Positions 58,874-64,000 of a DNA stretch of 64,000 nt are shown here, in pieces (the stretch's first letter is position 1; the number at the start of each line of letters is the position of its first letter). The stretch is from CAZLQF01 sp964561545 (GTDB lineage: Bacteria > Bacteroidota > Bacteroidia > CAILMK01 > CAYYUA01). A program made the position numbers and the translations under genes. The notes below the pieces were generated by a model. The model saw only the letters and a program-made list of their open reading frames with translations. It ran no database searches and was not told the origin of the DNA. The stretch covers positions 1 through 64,000 of the forward strand of contig CAZLQF010000012.1 in assembly GCA_964561545.1 (NCBI GenBank). Reading direction: 5' to 3'.

Positions 58874-61363
58874 ATGAGCGATCAACTTAATTTCATAACC
58901 TTCCAAAAAACCACTCGAGAAACCTATTTTGCCGATTTACTGCTACCATTTCCCCTTTACAAACCCTTCACTTACCGTATTCCAATAGATTTAGAAAGCA
59001 GTGTAAAAATTGGGACAAGGGTTATCGTACAATTCGGCAAGAAAAAAATATACACTGCAATTGTCTACAGCCTTCATGAAAATCCGCCAAAAGCTTACGA
59101 GGCTAAATACATTTTGGAGGTCATGGACCATTCACCGATTGTTGACCCCATTCACCTTCGTTTCTGGCAATGGATCGCTGATTACTACTGCTGTCCTATT
59201 GGAACTGTTATGGAAGCTGCCCTCCCATCCAACTTAAAATTAGAAAGTGAAACCAAAATCCAATTAATGCCTCATGTTTCCTACCAGGAAACCGAGCTTG
59301 ATGACCGCGAATACTTAGTAATCGAGGCTTTAGAGGTCCAAGCGGAACTTACCATCAGTGATCTTGAGGAAATCCTTAACCGAAAGCAGGTTTTTCCCAT
59401 CATCCGGTCCTTACATGAAAAAGGTCTGATCACCACCTCGGAAGACCTCCAGCAAGCTTATAAGCCGCTGATCAAAACTTTTGTGGCTTGCCAGGTAGAT
59501 CTGGAGCACCCGGATGAAAGGAAAGAAGCTTTTGACCAGGTCAAAAATGCCCCCAAGCAGACAGACCTTTTGCTGGCTTACCAGTTACTGCATAAGGAGC
59601 AAAAACAGATAGAGAAAAAAGAACTACTGGAAAAAGCCAATGTGAGTGATCAGGTGCTCAAAGCCCTGGTTCAAAAATCCTTATTAACAACTTACGAAAA
59701 AGCAATTGATCGCGTTTCGTGGGAAGAACCCGTTAGAATGGATTTTGAACTGAATGAAGCGCAAGATCAAGCCTTGGATGCTATTAAAAATTATTTTAAG
59801 GAAAAGAATGCGGTTTTACTACATGGGGTAACGGGTAGTGGGAAAACCCATGTTTACATCCGGTTATTAGAAGAAACCATTGAGCAAGGTTACCAAGCCT
59901 TGTACCTGGTGCCCGAAATTGCTTTGACGACCCAATTGATCAAACGTTTGCGGAATTATTTTGGTAATGACATAGGAATTTACCACTCCAAATTCAACCC
60001 CAATGAGCGGGTAGAGATCTGGAACAAAGTACGTGCCGGTGAATACAAAATCGTAATGGGCGTACGATCGGCCATGTTTTTACCTTTTCCAAACCTGGGC
60101 TTGATCGTCATTGATGAAGAACATGAAACCACCTTTAAGCAAATGGATCCGGCTCCGCGCTACCATGCGCGAGATTCGGCCATTTACTTATCAACGCTTT
60201 TCAATGCAAAAGTTTTAATGGGTACCGGCACCCCCTCTATGGAAAGCTATTTTAACGCTAAAAGCGGCAAATACGGGCTTGTCAAACTAACTGAAAGGTA
60301 CGGCAACCTGCTCCAGCCGAAAATAAAATTGGCCAACTTGGCAGAAGAGTATCAGAAAAATAAAATGCGAAGCCATTTTAGCTCAACCTTGTTCCATGAA
60401 ATGAGCACCCATTTACATCAAAACCACCAAGTGATCTTGTTTCAGAACAGGCGCGGCTATTCTCCTTTTATTCAATGTAATATGTGCGGGTGGGTACCGC
60501 AATGCCAAAATTGCGATATCAGCCTTACCTACCATAAGTTTTACAAAGAAATACGCTGTCATATTTGTGGTTATAAAGAAGAACTTCCCACCAAGTGCAG
60601 GGCTTGCGGCAGTAATGACTTGAATATGAGAGGTTTTGGTACCGAAAAGATCGAAGATGAACTCATAACCTTACTACCTGAATATCCCGCCATACGTTTA
60701 GACCAGGATACCACCAAAAGAAAAAATGCCTTCCAAAAGATCATTAACCAATTTGAGCAAAAGGAAGCAAGGATTTTGGTAGGAACGCAAATGGTAACTA
60801 AAGGACTTGATTTTGAAGATGTGAAATTGGTGGGCATCCTCAATGCAGATCAGATGTTAAAATTCCCGGATTTCAGGGCCAATGAACGCAGCTTCCACTT
60901 AATGCTACAGGTAAGCGGCCGAGCTGGTAGGAAACATGAACGGGGCATTGTTACCATCCAAACTTTTATACCTCAGCATTTTTTGTTCAAATATTTGATC
61001 AACAACGATTATGAAGGGTTTTACAAGGAGGAATTGATGGAACGCAATAAGTTCAAGTATCCTCCATATTACCGTTTGATCAAACTGACTTTAAAGGACC
61101 AATCTCTGGACACCGTATCAGAGGGTGGTAAATTCCTGACCAACCGGCTCAAAAAATTGTTCGGTGATCAAGTTTTAGGCCCTGAAATCCCGGCTGTACT
61201 AAGGGTAAAAAACCTTTACATTAACAACATCCTCATCAAGTTCAAGCGCAATGACCCGCAACTTCAGCATGCTAAAGCCCAAATGATGGAAGAACTTGAC
61301 CAATTTAGAACAGAGAAGAATTTTAAAAGCATTCGGTTAACTATAGATGTGGACCCTTATTAA
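58874..61363 (+). CDS. priA: Primosomal protein N' (PriA helicase)
   Basis: PriA restarts collapsed replication forks by loading DnaB. The 829-residue protein from the ATG at 58874 has the N-terminal 3'-end-binding domain (YFADLLLPFPLYKPFTYRIP), Walker A GVTGSGKTH near residue 320, a DEEH box (LIVIDEEHETTFKQ), eight zinc-ligating Cys in two pairs of pairs (CNMCGW, CQNC, CHIC, CRAC, near 535-580), and the C-terminal helicase motifs (VGTQMVTKGLDF, QVSGRAGR). A TTG at 58853 would add seven residues without improving the domain. Confidence 0.97.
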   Translation: MSDQLNFITFQKTTRETYFADLLLPFPLYKPFTYRIPIDLESSVKIGTRVIVQFGKKKIYTAIVYSLHENPPKAYEAKYILEVMDHSPIVDPIHLRFWQWIADYYCCPIGTVMEAALPSNLKLESETKIQLMPHVSYQETELDDREYLVIEALEVQAELTISDLEEILNRKQVFPIIRSLHEKGLITTSEDLQQAYKPLIKTFVACQVDLEHPDERKEAFDQVKNAPKQTDLLLAYQLLHKEQKQIEKKELLEKANVSDQVLKALVQKSLLTTYEKAIDRVSWEEPVRMDFELNEAQDQALDAIKNYFKEKNAVLLHGVTGSGKTHVYIRLLEETIEQGYQALYLVPEIALTTQLIKRLRNYFGNDIGIYHSKFNPNERVEIWNKVRAGEYKIVMGVRSAMFLPFPNLGLIVIDEEHETTFKQMDPAPRYHARDSAIYLSTLFNAKVLMGTGTPSMESYFNAKSGKYGLVKLTERYGNLLQPKIKLANLAEEYQKNKMRSHFSSTLFHEMSTHLHQNHQVILFQNRRGYSPFIQCNMCGWVPQCQNCDISLTYHKFYKEIRCHICGYKEELPTKCRACGSNDLNMRGFGTEKIEDELITLLPEYPAIRLDQDTTKRKNAFQKIINQFEQKEARILVGTQMVTKGLDFEDVKLVGILNADQMLKFPDFRANERSFHLMLQVSGRAGRKHERGIVTIQTFIPQHFLFKYLINNDYEGFYKEELMERNKFKYPPYYRLIKLTLKDQSLDTVSEGGKFLTNRLKKLFGDQVLGPEIPAVLRVKNLYINNILIKFKRNDPQLQHAKAQMMEELDQFRTEKNFKSIRLTIDVDPY

Positions 61364-61656
61364 GTCTTATTAGCATAGGACCGTTTATTATAAAATATCA
61401 ACAAGCCCGAATACTGATCCGTCTGTATTTTTTAAATTTTTACCAACTCATGCAGTTTTCAATCCTTGTCATTTTAATGGAGCCCGTTGCAAGGCTATTT
61501 GAATTTACAGCCTTTTACCTATCGACCATTAATCACTCCAGGAATTTTTATAAATGACCCATAGCCTTATAAATTTTTTTCAAGCGTAAATTATGCTTCT
61601 AATTTCCCTTGATGCTGCTTAAATTTCCATACAATTGTAGAACTAACAAGCCCCTT

Positions 61657-62634
61657 ATGGCTGATAAAAAACGTATATTCATCCTGGGTTCTGGCTTTTC
61701 AAAATCATTTTCAGCCAAAATGCCCACCATGAATGACCTTACAGAAAGGCTTTTTAACTTAAATGATGAAGAATTTAAAACACTAATCCAATTTGTACAA
61801 AACATTTACCAAAAAAGCAACCAGCTTGATGAATTCAGGAGCATTGAAAACATTGCTAACATCATCTTCTCCAAGCGCATATTCCGGAATTTTGAGGAGG
61901 AAATGGACTATGAAAAGCTCAAATTTGAGTTGATTAAATTCATTTATAAGGAAATCCAAAAACAGGAAATTGATCGAAACAAGGCCGATACCCTCTACAA
62001 GTTTATACTCAAATGCTCTAATGATCTAAGAGCAAACAAACATGATTTGATCTTCAATTTCAATTATGACTTGATCATAGAGAACCTGCTTAACTTAAAG
62101 CAAGAAAACCGTATAGAGCTATCGTATGGTTTAAAGTTTGAACGGTACGATACTCAAAATGAAACAGCTTTAAAAGACCCCAAAAATGGAACGCTTGAAT
62201 TGTTGAAATTGCACGGTTCCTTCAACTGGTTCAGGGCTAAAGGAAGTGAAAGCAATGACATAAGGAATATCTATTTGCTACATAAAACAGATCCTATGTA
62301 TACCATCCATTCCAATGACATTCCTACTTACATCCCGATGACCAATGTAAAAGCCCTGTTTTTGACAGGTACCCTCTACAACACCCTATGGTCCAAAGCT
62401 GTGGAACATTTGAATGAATGCGATGAGATCATTTTCATAGGTTACGGTTTTCCTCATACCGACCTGAACAATTTAAGCTTATTTCTTGATTACAGGGAAA
62501 AGATCCGCTACATCAACATCAAAAAAGGCCAAGGCATCCATAGGCTTGACAGGCTTTACCAAATGTTTGGGAAGGAGGTTATCTACAATATGGACGCTAA
62601 GAACTTTATTGAGCAAGAAATATTACCTGAATAG
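61657..62634 (+). CDS. SIR2-like NADase-fold protein
   Basis: A 325-residue protein with the motif order of stand-alone SIR2-like domains: ILGSGFSKSF (residues 9-18) for NAD binding, FNFNYD with Asn136 and Asp138, LKLHGSFNW with His186, and IIFIGYGFPHTDLNNL (258-273). All residues expected for NAD hydrolysis are in place. The insertion at 30-125 is helical. There is no signal peptide. Related SIR2-like domains act in anti-phage defence by depleting NAD, usually with a partner gene; here no obvious partner lies next to it (priA upstream, DUF493 downstream), although a helicase gene on the opposite strand runs off the window. The ATG at 61657 begins MADKKRIF; ATG 61612 and TTG 61609 are alternatives. 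Confidence 0.85.
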   Translation: MADKKRIFILGSGFSKSFSAKMPTMNDLTERLFNLNDEEFKTLIQFVQNIYQKSNQLDEFRSIENIANIIFSKRIFRNFEEEMDYEKLKFELIKFIYKEIQKQEIDRNKADTLYKFILKCSNDLRANKHDLIFNFNYDLIIENLLNLKQENRIELSYGLKFERYDTQNETALKDPKNGTLELLKLHGSFNWFRAKGSESNDIRNIYLLHKTDPMYTIHSNDIPTYIPMTNVKALFLTGTLYNTLWSKAVEHLNECDEIIFIGYGFPHTDLNNLSLFLDYREKIRYINIKKGQGIHRLDRLYQMFGKEVIYNMDAKNFIEQEILPE

Positions 62635-62700
62635 ATGCCTTTTATCGTTAAAACTTTATTAACAATTGAGTCGTTTGGTTAGGTATAAAAGGTTGTTACT

Positions 62701-62961
62701 ATGAGTGAAGATCCATATGCAAAACTTAGGTTCAGACTCCAAAAAGAAAAGTTTCCAACATTGTTTATGTTCAAGTTCATCGTAAGACCGGATCAGGTTG
62801 AAGAGGTAAAAAAATTGTTCGGTCCGGCTGAGGTATATACCAATACTTCCCGCCACGGGAATTACGTAAGCGTTACCGGCAAAGAGATTATGCTCGACAG
62901 TGAGCGGGTAATCGAACGTTACAAAGAAGCAGCCGAAATTGAAGGCTTAATAGCCTTGTAG
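62701..62961 (+). CDS. DUF493 (YbeD-like) protein
   Basis: An 86-residue cytoplasmic protein of the DUF493 family, to which E. coli YbeD belongs. The core is FPTLFMFKFIVRP, then SRHGNYVSVTGKEIMLDSERVIERYKEA and the C-terminal IEGLIAL, a ferredoxin-like alpha/beta fold. The function is unknown. It follows the SIR2-like gene by 66 bases on the same strand and may be cotranscribed or have its own promoter. Confidence 0.88.
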   Translation: MSEDPYAKLRFRLQKEKFPTLFMFKFIVRPDQVEEVKKLFGPAEVYTNTSRHGNYVSVTGKEIMLDSERVIERYKEAAEIEGLIAL

Positions 62962-63655
62962 TTAAAATTCCGCCAACATTCTATTAAATTATAGAGATTC
63001 CAACCTTTTGACAGCTAAGTTATTGATAAACAATGGCTCAACTAAACAATGGGCTTAAACACCAAATGTCCTTTATTTTTGGTAGAATTATGATCCCTCA
63101 TTGTTAATTTCTTTGCTCAAAGCACCAAAAATTGGTGCCTAAAAATTGAAATATTACTTGATCTTGTGGGCCCTTTCCTATTGGATGGAGGTTTGTTCGT
63201 GTAACTCTTTTATAACCCGGAATGAGAATGAGGCTGTACCGGTAGCGTCAGCAAAGCAACCAAAAACTGTGGCTTTGATGTTCTTAGGTAATTACAGAGA
63301 AATTAGGGCAACACCGGCCGAGCTAATATCCATGACCATAAGCTGGTGAGTGCATTTAAAAAAACGCATTGTAACAATGCCAGAATTCAATATCAAGCTT
63401 ATCAACTTTTGAATTGAAGCACAGAGTGGTTTATAACCCAATCCGGAGCCCTGCGTTTAGATAAAAACATTTTTATAATGTTGTTGTAAAAGACACCTTT
63501 GCTAACATGTTAAAATCATTCATTGAGATTAACAGCCTCCCCTATATTTTTTACCTAACAAATATTAAAAAGCCGCCTTTAAAACTTACAACTGCCTAAA
63601 ATAACTGAAATAAGCCTATTACAACTTCTACTTACCACTGACTTCAATTGTTGGC
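62962..63655. other. Long spacer DUF493 / helicase
   Basis: A 694-base spacer without a supported gene. A 67-codon plus frame (63146..63349) starts at TTG and has no protein-like pattern. A perfect seven-base hairpin, GCACCAA/TTGGTGC with an AAA loop, is at 63122..63138. No T-run follows, and no repeat or RNA gene is recognised. Confidence 0.3.
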
Positions 63656-64000
63656 CTACCCTCCTATTTTGGAGTTCATTTCCACAACATCGGTTTCCTG
63701 AAGCATGGCCCGGTATACTTCATTTTGCCCAAGCATATGCGCATTACCAAACATGATGAGTTTTTTCCTGGCACGGGTTATAGCAACATTCAATCGCCTG
63801 TAATCCGTTAAGAAACCCAATTTCCCCTTTTCATTGGACCTAACAAACGATAAAATGATCACCGCTTTTTCACGGCCCTGGAACCCATCAACCGTTTTCA
63901 CCTCTATCCCTGAATATTCATTCAACCATTGCTTGAGCAGATCTTTCTGGCCGTCATATGGTGAGATGATGCCAACCACTTCTTGAGGCAATCCGGCACT
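63656..64000 (-). CDS. Superfamily I helicase, C-terminal part (cut by window edge)
   Basis: The C-terminal 115 residues of a UPF1/DNA2/NAM7-like (IGHMBP2-type) helicase; the frame is open to the right edge, so the gene continues beyond 64000. Motif V reads VKTVDGFQGREKAVIILSFVRSN and motif VI DYRRLNVAITRARKKL, with the Arg fingers in place. The end is short, with no extra domain. Such enzymes unwind RNA or DNA; which cannot be decided from this part. It is convergent with the DUF493 gene. Confidence 0.9.
   Translation of the reverse strand, partial: SAGLPQEVVGIISPYDGQKDLLKQWLNEYSGIEVKTVDGFQGREKAVIILSFVRSNEKGKLGFLTDYRRLNVAITRARKKLIMFGNAHMLGQNEVYRAMLQETDVVEMNSKIGG

Noticed and set aside
63122..63138. 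Seven-base perfect hairpin with AAA loop
   Set aside because: No T-run and no gene end nearby; too short to call as an element.
63146..63349. 67-codon plus-strand frame
   Set aside because: TTG start, irregular composition and no neighbours that support it.
1..64000. CRISPR arrays, insertion sequences or prophage
   Set aside because: No regularly spaced repeats, transposases, integrases or phage structural genes were seen on either strand.

Overview
The window is a mostly core-genome stretch of a Bacteroidota chromosome, probably from the class Cytophagia. The evidence is: a zinc aminopeptidase ending in a type IX secretion (T9SS) sorting domain, a TonB-dependent receptor of the carboxypeptidase-regulatory-domain type, families largely restricted to this phylum (DUF4296, stand-alone HsdR_N, signal-peptide-bearing TPR proteins), -7 elements of the form TAnnTTTG, weak Shine-Dalgarno use, AT-rich spacers and several TTG starts. 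There is no phage, no insertion sequence and no CRISPR array. I recognise about 44 protein genes and one tRNA.

Layout, left third (1-29.7 kb), mostly minus strand: rnhA; a PP-loop ATPase; an enoyl-CoA hydratase; a DUF4296 lipoprotein; a YggS PLP protein; kynurenine 3-monooxygenase; a cluster gyrA > TPR protein > M16 peptidase > TPR protein, in which the two TPR proteins look like paralogues; a secreted M1 aminopeptidase; an unknown lipoprotein; tandem palindromic repeats; egtB-egtD (ergothioneine); aldehyde dehydrogenase-folK-deoxynucleoside kinase; then plus-strand recN-fabI and minus-strand clpC.

Middle (29.7-42.7 kb), mostly plus strand: a 632-base AT-rich spacer with a cluster of DnaA-box-like 9-mers in front of dnaB (candidate replication origin or DnaA-controlled promoter), etfB-etfA-bifunctional nuclease, a CNT nucleoside transporter, an HsdR_N-like nuclease-fold protein, a DUF2064 protein, the TonB-dependent receptor, a second palindromic repeat, holA and tRNA-Ser(UGA).

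Right third (42.8-64 kb): a tight six-gene minus-strand operon (MBL hydrolase, NFACT/RqcH-like, multihaem cytochrome c with TPRs, MltG, thioesterase, YihY); an undescribed 74-residue protein gene with its own promoter-like element, leader hairpin and strong terminator; ung; an unknown 194-residue protein; murQ; a leaderless BtuF-like protein; a cystathionine beta-synthase/cysteine synthase with CBS domains; an FMN-binding glutamate-synthase-like protein; dnaA; priA; a SIR2-like NADase candidate; DUF493; and a truncated superfamily I helicase.

Replication and repair genes are unusually frequent (rnhA, gyrA, recN, dnaB, holA, ung, dnaA, priA). The items that most deserve follow-up are the clpC-dnaB spacer, the small gene at 49.9-50.3 kb, the SIR2-like gene, the paired TPR paralogues around the M16 peptidase and the palindromic repeat family. 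Promoter and origin calls are motif readings by eye and carry low confidence.
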